NCBI RefSeq assembly: GCF_020627745.1
Contig: NZ_JAHDGE010000001.1
Span: forward strand, 32,163 to 96,162
From: Pseudooctadecabacter sp.
Lineage (GTDB): Bacteria > Pseudomonadota > Alphaproteobacteria > Rhodobacterales > Rhodobacteraceae
DNA: 64,000 nucleotides
Reading direction: 5' to 3'
Shown: in pieces, positions 1 to 7,946 of the stretch
Position numbering within the stretch: the stretch's first letter is position 1
Layout: each line of letters starts with the position of its first letter
The notes under the pieces: generated by a model
What the model saw: the letters and a program-made list of their open reading frames with translations, nothing else
Database searches by the model: none
Told to the model about the DNA's origin: nothing
Made by a program: the position numbers and the translations under genes

Positions 1-1205
1 CGGCCGCCGCCACCGCCACCGCCGCCACGACGGCCCCCGCCGCCGCCGCGCTTGGGTTTGGCTTCTTCTTCGTCCTTGGCCCAAGGGCGGCCACCTGCCA
101 CGGGGATGTCGGCCTTCATGGCCTTCTGGATGTCGCGCAGCTCGCCCATCTCATCAGGTGCACAAAAGGCAATCGCCATACCGTCCGCGCCCGCACGGGC
201 CGTCCGGCCAATCCGGTGCACGTAGTTTTCGGGCACATTGGGCAGGTCGTAATTGTAGACGTGTTTGACCTCGGGAATGTCCAGACCACGCGCCGCCACA
301 TCCGTGGCCACCAGCACCGTCACCTTGCCCGCCTTAAAATCCGTGATCGCGCGATCCCGCTGGCCTTGGGATTTGTTGCCGTGGATCGACGCGCTGGCAA
401 AACCCTTTTTCTCAAGCAGTTTATGCAGCTTTTCGGACCCGTGTTTCGTGCGGCCAAACACAATCGCGCGTTCATCGCGGTGCTTGTCCATCAATTCAAT
501 CAACAGATCGGTCTTGGCAGCCTTGGCCACGAAATGCACCGATTGTTCGATCCGGTCCACCGCCTTGCCGGGTGCGTTCACCTGCACGCGCACGGGGTCG
601 TTCAGATAGGCCTGTGCCAATTCGTTCATCTGTTTGGGCATCGTCGCTGAAAACAGCATCGTCTGACGATCCGCCGCCAAGAGAGGTGCAATCTGGCGCA
701 GCGCATGGATGAACCCCATGTCGAGCATCTGGTCCGCCTCATCCAGCACCAGAAAGTGCGTCTCATTCAGGCGCACGGCCTTACGGTCCAGCAGGTCAAT
801 CAACCGGCCCGGTGTGGCGACCAGCAGGTCCGTGCCACGTTCCAGTTTACGCATCTGCCCGACGATACCGGCCCCGCCCACGACCAACATGGTCTTGAGG
901 TGCGTGCCGGTGGTGTAGGCGGCCAAATTCTCCTGAATTTGTTTGGCCAATTCGCGGGTGGGGGCGAGGATCAGGGCGCGCGCGGTTTTGGGCGCGGGCT
1001 TGCCCTGTTCTTTCAGCAGCATGTTGATCATCGGCAGGCCAAAGGCCGCCGTCTTGCCAGACCCGGTCTGTGCCAGCCCCATCACATCGCGGCCATTCAT
1101 GGCGTGCGGGATCGCTTGGGACTGGATCGGTGTCGGGTCGGTGATGCCTTGCTTTTCAAGGGCGGCGATCAGTCGGGGCGCAAGGCCCAGCATGTCAAAA
1201 TCCAT
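1..1205 (-). CDS. DEAD-box ATP-dependent RNA helicase (C-terminus cut by window edge)
   Basis: ATP-dependent RNA unwinding enzyme of the RhlE-like DEAD-box group, probably acting in cold-shock, ribosome or mRNA metabolism. The reverse strand from ATG at 1205 encodes a Q motif (TPIQSQAIP), motif I AQTGSGKT, motif Ia PTRELA, motif II DEAD, motif III SAT and motif VI HRIGRTGRAG in the correct order. After the helicase core comes a charged linker and a low-complexity tail of KPKR followed by glycine runs broken by paired arginines, an RGG-like RNA-binding tail typical of this group. The reading frame is still open at base 1, so the C-terminus and stop codon lie outside the window. The gene diverges from mipZ. 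Confidence 0.93.
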   Translation of the reverse strand, partial: MDFDMLGLAPRLIAALEKQGITDPTPIQSQAIPHAMNGRDVMGLAQTGSGKTAAFGLPMINMLLKEQGKPAPKTARALILAPTRELAKQIQENLAAYTTGTHLKTMLVVGGAGIVGQMRKLERGTDLLVATPGRLIDLLDRKAVRLNETHFLVLDEADQMLDMGFIHALRQIAPLLAADRQTMLFSATMPKQMNELAQAYLNDPVRVQVNAPGKAVDRIEQSVHFVAKAAKTDLLIELMDKHRDERAIVFGRTKHGSEKLHKLLEKKGFASASIHGNKSQGQRDRAITDFKAGKVTVLVATDVAARGLDIPEVKHVYNYDLPNVPENYVHRIGRTARAGADGMAIAFCAPDEMGELRDIQKAMKADIPVAGGRPWAKDEEEAKPKRGGGGGRRGGGGGGGG

Positions 1206-1548
1206 CGGTCGTCTTTCTGGGCAAAGGCCCATGCACGGCGCTATGGCCGTCAATATCTACGGGAACTGCCCGCCACAGAACGCGCGCCTGATGGCGCGGC
1301 ACCCCTGCGTGATTGTGGGAACCTTCATCGGACCTGTCTTTGGTCCGTGGTCGATACACCTGCGCGCACCTTGTGCGCCTGCTCACGCGGCAGCCGGTAT
1401 CGACCCGTTGTGTGGCACATGGAGGCCACGCCCCCACAAGTCAATCCCCAGTGGCCCGTGTGCAGTGATTGTCTTGCCAGCCAGACGCAGTAAGGTTACG
1501 CCATCTTTCCGGGCAACGACCCGGAAACAGCATCGAGGGAACAAAGCA
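1206..1548. other. Intergenic region between divergent helicase and mipZ
   Basis: This 343-base gap holds no convincing gene; open frames crossing it are extensions of neighbours or shadows. It must contain both divergent promoters, but I see no strong sigma-70-like hexamer pair. Two small perfect inverted repeats are visible: CGGACC/GGTCCG (1329-1347, seven-base loop) and GCGCAC/GTGCGC (1364-1378, three-base loop). Either could be part of the helicase leader region or a regulator site, but nothing identifies them. Confidence 0.5.
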
Positions 1549-2358
1549 GTGGCACATATCATCGTTGTGGGGAACGAAAAGGGCGGCGCGGGCAAATCGA
1601 CCGTGTCGATGCATGTGGCCACTGCCCTCAGCCGGATGGGCCACAAGGTCGGCACGCTTGATCTGGACCTGCGCCAGAAGACGCTGGGCCGCTACATCGA
1701 CAACCGCACGACCTATCTGGCCAAAGAGGGGCTGGCCCTGCCCACCCCCACCTACCATGACCTGCCCGAGGTCGACCCCGCCTCCCTGCGCGAAGGCGAG
1801 AACATCTTTGACCACCGTCTGTCCGCCGCGGTGGCAGGGCTGGAACCGGACAACGATTTCATCCTGATCGACTGCCCCGGCAGCCATACCCGTCTGTCGC
1901 AGGTGGCCCATTCGCTGGCCGACACCTTGATCACGCCCCTGAACGACAGCTTTATTGATTTCGACCTGCTGGCCCATATCGACAGCGACGGAGAAAACAT
2001 CACCGGCCCGTCGGTCTATTCCCAGATGGTCTGGAACGCGCGGCAACTGCGTGCGCAGGCGGGGTTTGAACCCATCGACTGGATCGTGGTGCGCAACCGG
2101 ATGGGGGCGCAGAACATGGTCAACAAACAAAAGATGGAAGCGGCGATTGAAAAACTCAGCCGCCGCATCGGGTTCCGCACGGCACCGGGGTTCAACGAAC
2201 GGGTCATCTTTCGCGAACTGTTCCCGCGCGGCCTGACCCTGCTGGATTTGCGCGATCTGGGTGTCAAAGGGCTCAACATCTCGAACGTGGCCGCACGGCA
2301 GGAATTGAGGGAGCTTATAAAAGCGCTCAACCTGCCCGGCGTCACGGTTGATTTTTAA
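1549..2358 (+). CDS. mipZ: Division-plane positioning ATPase MipZ (ParA/MinD family)
   Basis: MipZ is a P-loop ATPase that in alphaproteobacteria forms a gradient from the ParB-bound origin and inhibits FtsZ polymerisation, so directing Z-ring placement. The 269-residue product begins with the deviant Walker A motif NEKGGAGKST at residues 8-17 and has a Walker B-like ILIDCPG near residue 105. Its length matches the family. The start is the GTG at 1549: a GAGGGA Shine-Dalgarno sits 8 bases upstream, and translation from here begins directly at the first beta strand. An in-frame ATG at 943 would add about 200 residues unlike the family. The stop overlaps the stop of the convergent membrane-protein gene. 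Confidence 0.93.
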   Translation: MAHIIVVGNEKGGAGKSTVSMHVATALSRMGHKVGTLDLDLRQKTLGRYIDNRTTYLAKEGLALPTPTYHDLPEVDPASLREGENIFDHRLSAAVAGLEPDNDFILIDCPGSHTRLSQVAHSLADTLITPLNDSFIDFDLLAHIDSDGENITGPSVYSQMVWNARQLRAQAGFEPIDWIVVRNRMGAQNMVNKQKMEAAIEKLSRRIGFRTAPGFNERVIFRELFPRGLTLLDLRDLGVKGLNISNVAARQELRELIKALNLPGVTVDF

Positions 2359-3617
2359 CCAAGACCAAGATCTTCAAGGAAATCTCCGTCGCCCAATCGC
2401 ATCCGACCGGTCAGGCCGAACAGCTTCTTGATCCCGATGATGCCAAAGAATGCGGCCAGAACCACCGCGAGCAAGGTCGCTGCGGCCGTCATGTCGCCGG
2501 TTGCGGCCGCATCTATCAGTCCCGCGAACCACTCGGATGCGGCATCGGCAAAGGCAAGGCCCTTGGACACGATATCCTCGGGCGTGCCATCCACGATCTG
2601 CGCCTGTGGGGGCAGCGCGGCCTGATTGACGACGTCGGGTGTGACCGCCTGAACAGGTGCCTGTGCCACTGTCGGGGTGCCGGTCACGGCCATCCCGTAA
2701 ATCACAGACCCCGCAAGAAGCACAAAGGCCCCGCCGACAATGCCGATCAGCGCTTTGCGCAGGCTGAACCGGCGCGGGGATGCGATGATGGGGTCGGAGT
2801 CATACACCACAGGTTCGGCGTGCGACGCCTCGAAGGGGGCAGTCTGCACCAGCCCGTATCCCATAGGCGCCGCCGCCGCGCTTTGGTCCGCGTCCTCGTG
2901 GTCTTCCGTCCCATGTGCCAAAACATGGCCGTCCTCTGTCCGATGAAACGCGAGTTTTGCCAGAGCCAGCAACCCGATCACCCCAGCCACCTTTGAAAGG
3001 ATTCCAAAAATTGTGAACGTACCGTCCGCAGGCGCACCCAAGGCTGCCGCGCGCCCGTCCATATAGGGCCAGATCACGACCGCGTCTTCAGGCATCGCAA
3101 GCCCCATATCGACCATCGATTCCTCAACCAGACCCCGCCATTGCCCCAGCCCGCGAATTTCACCATTCAAAGACATAACCGGGCCAAGTTTTCCGTCGTC
3201 CAGCACCATTTCTTTGACCTGCGCGGGCGTGAATGTCGAAAAGCGCGAATCCTTAGCCGTGAGCATCGCAAAACCGCGCACCGCATTCGGATCGCTCTCG
3301 GTCGGGGCGACAATCGGGAACATCACGACATAGTCGGTGGTCCAGTCCTTTTCGTACGAAAGATTGTAGGAATAGTCCCACAGCAACTGCGCCTCGATCA
3401 TAGCCTCGCGCACGGGGGATACATCTAGTGCGCGATCAAACGCCTGCACCTCGACAGCCGCGGGTGGGCCAGCCTCAATTGCGCGACGGTCCGCCGCCTG
3501 CCGTGTGTTGCTTTCCACCTGAAGAAAATAGGCCCCCACGAATATCAGGGCAGAAATCACGCCCAGCGCCATCGGGCCAAGCCGCAAGAACCATAAAATC
3601 AAAGTGCGATAGGCCAT
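2355..3617 (-). CDS. Hypothetical multi-pass membrane protein
   Basis: I do not recognise this 420-residue protein. It has an N-terminal membrane segment at about residues 13-34, a roughly 170-residue presumably periplasmic region, a second helix near 205-225, an acidic linker rich in Asp, Glu and His, a third helix near 305-328, a short Pro/Gln/Val linker and a C-terminal helix near 385-405. The start at 3617 is preceded by AAAGGTG at good spacing; a longer in-frame version to 3899 would run through the tpa promoter and is rejected. It ends convergently with mipZ with interlocking stop codons (2355-2358). No enzyme motif is visible. Confidence 0.75.
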   Translation of the reverse strand: MAYRTLILWFLRLGPMALGVISALIFVGAYFLQVESNTRQAADRRAIEAGPPAAVEVQAFDRALDVSPVREAMIEAQLLWDYSYNLSYEKDWTTDYVVMFPIVAPTESDPNAVRGFAMLTAKDSRFSTFTPAQVKEMVLDDGKLGPVMSLNGEIRGLGQWRGLVEESMVDMGLAMPEDAVVIWPYMDGRAAALGAPADGTFTIFGILSKVAGVIGLLALAKLAFHRTEDGHVLAHGTEDHEDADQSAAAAPMGYGLVQTAPFEASHAEPVVYDSDPIIASPRRFSLRKALIGIVGGAFVLLAGSVIYGMAVTGTPTVAQAPVQAVTPDVVNQAALPPQAQIVDGTPEDIVSKGLAFADAASEWFAGLIDAAATGDMTAAATLLAVVLAAFFGIIGIKKLFGLTGRMRLGDGDFLEDLGLG

Positions 3618-3772
3618 TCTGGCACCTTTCAGCGATCTATCCGTGTCTTTACGTAGGTGCCCTATCAGGCAAAAATTGGGCCGGACCGTGCCGATTTCAC
3701 GCTGGAGTTGCGCGGCACGCGCTGTGCGGTCATGGTACCCGCTCAAAGGCGGGACACCGGTGCGACGTCCGT

Positions 3773-3833
3773 CTGGCATTATTCGGTGGGGCACTCTGGC
3801 CCTATCTGACACCCCGCAAAGTCGCAATAGTAT
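3773..3833 (+). promoter_or_regulatory. tpa promoter with two TauR-like direct repeats
   Basis: Two direct repeats, CTGGCATTAT (3773-3782) and CTGGCCCTAT (3796-3805), are spaced 23 bp start to start. They resemble the CTGGACYTAA repeats that I recall being reported as the TauR target at the Rhodobacter capsulatus tpa promoter (7/10 and 8/10 matches). The second repeat directly abuts a -35-like CTGACA (3806-3811), followed by a 16-base spacer and a -10-like TAGTAT (3828-3833). This layout fits activation by a MocR-type regulator bound next to RNA polymerase. The same pair with the same spacing precedes xsc. Confidence 0.65.
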
Positions 3834-3880
3834 GACATCGCGCCACATCAGCGCCCCCGATTCTAGCAGGAGGTCCCCTA

Positions 3881-5269
3881 ATGGACGGAATGACAGCAAA
3901 CGATCTGACCCACGTCGTAGAGGCCGACCGCGCCCACGTGTGGCACCACCTGATCCAGCACAAGCCCTTTGAGACCGGTGAGCCCCGCATCATCGTCGAA
4001 GGCAAAGGCATGCGCGTCTGGGACCAGCACGGCAAAGAACACCTTGATGCCGTCGCCGGTGGCGTCTGGACTGTCAACGTGGGCTACGGCCGTGAAAGCA
4101 TCGCCGACGCCGTGCGCGACCAGATCCTGAAGATGAACTTCTTTGGCGGCACCGTGGGCACGATCCCCGGCGCCTTGTTTGCGGAAAAGCTGATCGAGAA
4201 GATGCCCGGCATGACGCGGGTCTACTATGCGAACTCCGGATCCGAGGCGAACGAGAAAGCCTTCAAGATGGTCCGCCAGATCGCCCACAAACGTTACGGC
4301 GGCAAGAAGACCAAAATTCTCTACCGTGACCGCGACTACCACGGCTCAACCCTCGCCACGATGTCGGCAGGCGGACAGGACGAACGCAACGCCCAATACG
4401 GCCCCTTCGCGCCCGATTTCATCCGCGTTCCGCACTGCATGGAATACCGCAAGCACGAACAGGATGGCGCGCCAGACCAGAACTACGGTGAATGGGCCGC
4501 CAACCAGATCGAAGAGGTCATCCTGCGCGAAGGCCCCGACACAGTCGGTGCGCTGTGTCTTGAACCCGTCACAGCCGGTGGCGGCGTCATCACGCCCCCT
4601 GAAGGCTATTGGGAACGGGTGCAGGAGATTTGCACCAAGTACGACATCCTGCTGCACATCGACGAAGTCGTTTGTGGTATGGGTCGCACAGGCGTTTGGT
4701 TCGGCTATCAAAACTACGGCGTACAGCCGGACATCGTAACAATGGCCAAGGGCGTGGCCTCTGGCTATGCGGCGATTTCGTGCTGCGTGACGTCCGAGAA
4801 GGTCTTCGATCTGTTCAAGGACGACCACACCGACCCCATGAACTACTTCCGCGATATTTCCACCTTTGGCGGCTGCACGGCAGGCCCCGCTGCCGCATTG
4901 GAAAACATGCGCATCCTTGAAGACGAGAACCTGCTGGACAACACATTGGTCATGGGTGACCGCCTTGTGGCAAATCTGAACGCGCTGGCTGAAAAGCACA
5001 AAGTCATCGGCGACGTGCGCGGTAAAGGTCTGTTCTGCGGTGCCGAACTGGTGTCTGACCGCGACAGCAAAGACCCCGTGCATGAAAAGATGGTCGGTCA
5101 GGTTGTGGCCGATTGCATGGCGCAAGGCGTGATCATCGGGGCCACCAACCGTTCCGTTCCGGGCAAGAACAACACGCTGTGTTTCTCACCCCCGCTGATC
5201 GCAACGGCCAATGACATCGACGAAATCACCACTGCGGTTGATGGGGCACTGGGGCGTGTGTTCGGCTAA
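3881..5269 (+). CDS. tpa: Taurine--pyruvate aminotransferase
   Basis: PLP-dependent class III aminotransferase that moves the amino group of taurine to pyruvate, giving sulfoacetaldehyde and alanine, the entry step of taurine dissimilation in the cytoplasm. The 462-residue product has the expected family length and shows the PLP-phosphate region NSGSEANEKA, the HIDEVVCGMGRTG stretch with the cofactor-binding Asp, and MAKGVASGY with the Schiff-base lysine. A strong AGGAGG lies 8 bases before ATG 3881. It is monocistronic here, ending at a rho-independent terminator, and is separated from xsc by about 4.3 kb containing a protease, a GNAT gene and tauR. The upstream direct repeats suggest TauR control. 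Confidence 0.95.
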   Translation: MDGMTANDLTHVVEADRAHVWHHLIQHKPFETGEPRIIVEGKGMRVWDQHGKEHLDAVAGGVWTVNVGYGRESIADAVRDQILKMNFFGGTVGTIPGALFAEKLIEKMPGMTRVYYANSGSEANEKAFKMVRQIAHKRYGGKKTKILYRDRDYHGSTLATMSAGGQDERNAQYGPFAPDFIRVPHCMEYRKHEQDGAPDQNYGEWAANQIEEVILREGPDTVGALCLEPVTAGGGVITPPEGYWERVQEICTKYDILLHIDEVVCGMGRTGVWFGYQNYGVQPDIVTMAKGVASGYAAISCCVTSEKVFDLFKDDHTDPMNYFRDISTFGGCTAGPAAALENMRILEDENLLDNTLVMGDRLVANLNALAEKHKVIGDVRGKGLFCGAELVSDRDSKDPVHEKMVGQVVADCMAQGVIIGATNRSVPGKNNTLCFSPPLIATANDIDEITTAVDGALGRVFG

Positions 5270-5292
5270 GCACCGACACCAACATTACATAC

Positions 5293-5328
5293 GGGCCGGG
5301 TTCAGAGTGGACCCGGCCCTTTCTTTTT
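5293..5328 (+). terminator. Rho-independent terminator of tpa
   Basis: A perfect 9-bp stem GGGCCGGGT/ACCCGGCCC with a nine-base loop is followed by TTTCTTTTT. It lies 23 bases after the tpa stop codon and before the protease gene, so it separates the two transcripts. Confidence 0.9.
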
Positions 5329-5369
5329 GGAAAGGTGGGACCACACGTCATTTTCAAAGGCCCCGTTTC

Positions 5370-7349
5370 ATGCTCCGTTCCTGTCTTGCCCTCCTCCTGT
5401 TGGTCACAGCCCTTCCTGCCGCTGCGCAAAATTCATGTGACTTCGCCAATGACAACGAATGTGACGAGGCCCGCTTTGGCGGACAGGGCTATTGCGAAGA
5501 CAACACCGACAGCAACGATTGCGCGCTGGTGGCCAAAGGCATCGCAGACAACAGCTGTGAATTTGCCTTCGACGGGGAATGCGACGAATACCGTTTTGGC
5601 GGAACAGGGGCCTGTCTGGACGGGTCAGACACGTTGGATTGTTCCGAATGGGTCACAATGCGCGAGGCCGATTTTATGACCCGCGCGCAGGCCTTGGGCC
5701 TTGATACCTCGGCCATCCAACGCTTGGGTGACAACACCTGCCGCTGGAACAACGACGGCGAATGTGACGATGCAAACTATGGCGGAACGGGCCTGTGCGA
5801 CAGCGGGACCGATGCCACAGATTGCCTGATGAACGTCCAATCCAGTGCTGCTTTGACCTCGCCCAATGCAGGCGACGACAGCTGTGCCTTTGCACAAGAC
5901 GGCGCATGTGATGAGGCTCAATACGGTGGCCAGGGGTTCTGTGCGGATGGCACCGACACCACAGATTGCAGCGCCCAGACCGTGGCCGCCCCAGCGGGTG
6001 GCGGCGATGACAGCTGCGAATATGCCAACGATAACGAATGCGATGAGGCCCGCTACGGCGGTGGCGGCTATTGTGCAGACGGCACGGACACCGCCGATTG
6101 TCGCCAACTGGCCGCTGGCCGCGATGACGACAGCTGTGACTTTGCCAATGACAACGAATGCGACGAACTGCGCTACGGCGGGGGGGGTGCGTGTCTCGAT
6201 GGCACCGATGCCACCGATTGCGACGCCTTCGGCACCTCACCGGAGGCTCTGGCCCGCCTGCTGGCCCTTGTGCCCGACACCCTGCGCGCAAGCTTGGGTG
6301 ATGACAGCTGCCAGTATTCAAATGACGGCGAATGTGACGACGTGGCCTTTGGCGGCACGGTCTTTTGCGAAACCGGCACCGATGCCTCTGACTGCCGCGC
6401 CATGGCGCTGGGCGGGGAGGACAGCTGCCGCTGGGCCAATGACGGCGAATGTGACGAACCGGGCATCGGCACCGACAACTGCACCTCCGGCACGGATGTG
6501 ACCGATTGCGCGCCGGTGGCCTATCTGCGCAACCGCACCGACACCTGCAATACGGCCTTTGACGGGGTCTGCAACGAAGCCTCGGGCGGTGACGGCACGT
6601 GCGAGGCCTTCAGCGACACCGCCGATTGTCTGGGCCGGTCGCGCCCCGCTGGTCTGGAAAACCACTTCTTTGGCCGCGATGACCGGCTGCTGGTCAATGC
6701 CACGCAAATGCCATGGTCGGCGATCGGGTCGCTTGAACTGCAGGACGGCACCTGCACCGGCACATTGGTCGGCCCGTCGCTGGTGCTGACGGCGGCCCAT
6801 TGTGTCACCGACACGGGCGACGAAACCCTGACCCCCGTCAGTTTTACAGCCGGTTTGTCGCTGGGCCGCTCCATGGGGGAGGCAAAAGTGCTGGGCGCGG
6901 TGTTCGACCCCAACTACACGCCCGATGCCCAACCCGCAGGCGGCGGCAACGGCTATGACTGGGCGCTGGTGGTGCTGGACCGCCCCTTGGGCGATGACGT
7001 GGGATTTCTCGACGTCCACGAACTGACCGCAGCGAACCTCAGCCAGATCGGACGCGCGGGGCTGATCGTGAACCAAGCAGGCTATTCGTGGGACACGGGC
7101 GACAACCTGTCCGGCAACGTCGGCTGCCGTGTGATCGAAGCCTATGACGACAATTCCATCCTGCACGAATGCGATACAGCCCAAGGCGACAGCGGATCAC
7201 CGTTTTTGCTGAACGTGGACGGCGCATGGAAAATCATCGCCGTGGACAGCACGTTCTTCAACCCCGACGATGACAAGACCCCGTTTGCGCAGGCGAACCT
7301 CGCGGTCGACAGCCGCGCCTTTGCGGCGGCGGTGGAACAGCAAAGGTAG
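5370..7349 (+). CDS. Secreted trypsin-like serine protease with nine cysteine-rich repeats
   Basis: The 659-residue product has a Sec signal peptide (residues 1-20, cleavage after PAAAQ or nearby), then nine tandem units over residues 22-420, each with four cysteines in the pattern C-x7-C-x10-C-x8-C (slightly shorter in units 8 and 9) and a recurring acidic core like NDNECDE, GG, DGTD and DC. The remaining region (about 425-659) is a chymotrypsin-fold S1 protease with LTAAHC (His477), YDWALVVLD (Asp530) and GDSGSP (Ser608), so the triad is intact. The acidic, disulfide-rich repeats recall small calcium-binding modules such as LDL-receptor class A, but the cysteine count differs and I cannot name the family. 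The start at 5370 gives the signal peptide and has AAAGG upstream. Confidence 0.85.
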   Translation: MLRSCLALLLLVTALPAAAQNSCDFANDNECDEARFGGQGYCEDNTDSNDCALVAKGIADNSCEFAFDGECDEYRFGGTGACLDGSDTLDCSEWVTMREADFMTRAQALGLDTSAIQRLGDNTCRWNNDGECDDANYGGTGLCDSGTDATDCLMNVQSSAALTSPNAGDDSCAFAQDGACDEAQYGGQGFCADGTDTTDCSAQTVAAPAGGGDDSCEYANDNECDEARYGGGGYCADGTDTADCRQLAAGRDDDSCDFANDNECDELRYGGGGACLDGTDATDCDAFGTSPEALARLLALVPDTLRASLGDDSCQYSNDGECDDVAFGGTVFCETGTDASDCRAMALGGEDSCRWANDGECDEPGIGTDNCTSGTDVTDCAPVAYLRNRTDTCNTAFDGVCNEASGGDGTCEAFSDTADCLGRSRPAGLENHFFGRDDRLLVNATQMPWSAIGSLELQDGTCTGTLVGPSLVLTAAHCVTDTGDETLTPVSFTAGLSLGRSMGEAKVLGAVFDPNYTPDAQPAGGGNGYDWALVVLDRPLGDDVGFLDVHELTAANLSQIGRAGLIVNQAGYSWDTGDNLSGNVGCRVIEAYDDNSILHECDTAQGDSGSPFLLNVDGAWKIIAVDSTFFNPDDDKTPFAQANLAVDSRAFAAAVEQQR

Positions 7350-7386
7350 TGGAGGTGGTGGTCTGACTAGCGGACGAAGCGGCCTA

Positions 7387-7809
7387 TCATGCAAGCCTCT
7401 TCTCGAGATAGTAGAACGCGTTGCTGCCTTCGTAGTCAGGCAAGGAGCCAAAGACTGCGTAGCCGAGGTGTTCGTACAATTCGCGAGCTTTCGAATTTCT
7501 GGTTTCGAGGTGGACCCGAATGCAATGCTGCGCCTTTGCGTGGCGTTCGGCGTACCCAAGAAGCTTTCTGCCGAGCCCTTGCCCCCTGTGACTTTCGTCA
7601 ACCCAAAGTTCAGATATGTGCGCTGAACGAAAGGCAATTTCTCCTTTGCAGCCTGCGATCATTTTTCCGTCCTGACCCACCACCTTCAACAAAAAGGTCT
7701 CAAACTCGTCCTCACGTAGAGCTTGACCTGCGGAGGCCAGATTGTTGTGCAGCTCTCCAATCCGCTCTTCGGATGCCGGACTTTCGATTTCAATTTTAAC
7801 AATGGACAT
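7387..7809 (-). CDS. GNAT-family N-acetyltransferase
   Basis: A 140-residue single-domain acetyltransferase of the GNAT fold, using acetyl-CoA on an unknown amine. The acetyl-CoA pyrophosphate-binding signature is seen as ESHRGQGLGRKLL, followed by a conserved ALE-type strand and the terminal region LYEHLGY typical of motif B. A GGGAGAGGTGG ribosome-binding site lies just upstream of ATG 7809. It is convergent with the protease gene (stops 38 bases apart) and divergent from tauR. Nothing here ties it to sulfonate metabolism, and its codons look slightly richer in A/T than neighbours by eye. Confidence 0.85.
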   Translation of the reverse strand: MSIVKIEIESPASEERIGELHNNLASAGQALREDEFETFLLKVVGQDGKMIAGCKGEIAFRSAHISELWVDESHRGQGLGRKLLGYAERHAKAQHCIRVHLETRNSKARELYEHLGYAVFGSLPDYEGSNAFYYLEKRLA

Positions 7810-7946
7810 CCACCTCTCCCTTTACGTACTTTTGCTTGTGACCAAACCGTATGTCTGCCGTTTCGAAAGGCAAGATAGGGCTTAATGCAAACCTCTCCCC
7901 CATAAGACCAGTTCACATCCTCGCTAAGGCCAGCTAAACTCACCTT

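Noticed and set aside
943-1548. In-frame ATG extension of mipZ by about 200 residues
   Set aside because: The extension runs antisense through the helicase gene, does not look like ParA/MipZ, and a good ribosome site stands before GTG 1549.
4227-4739. Same-strand alternate frames within tpa and other genes
   Set aside because: Arg/Pro/Ser-rich shadow translations with no ribosome site or motif.
5370-6629. Nine-fold repeat region as a CRISPR or satellite array
   Set aside because: Units keep one reading frame, vary mostly at synonymous or tolerated sites and encode a regular cysteine pattern, so it is a coding repeat.
7876-7885. TAGGGCTTAA upstream of tauR as a TauR site
   Set aside because: Seven of ten matches, lacks the CTGG half and has no partner 23 bp away on either side.
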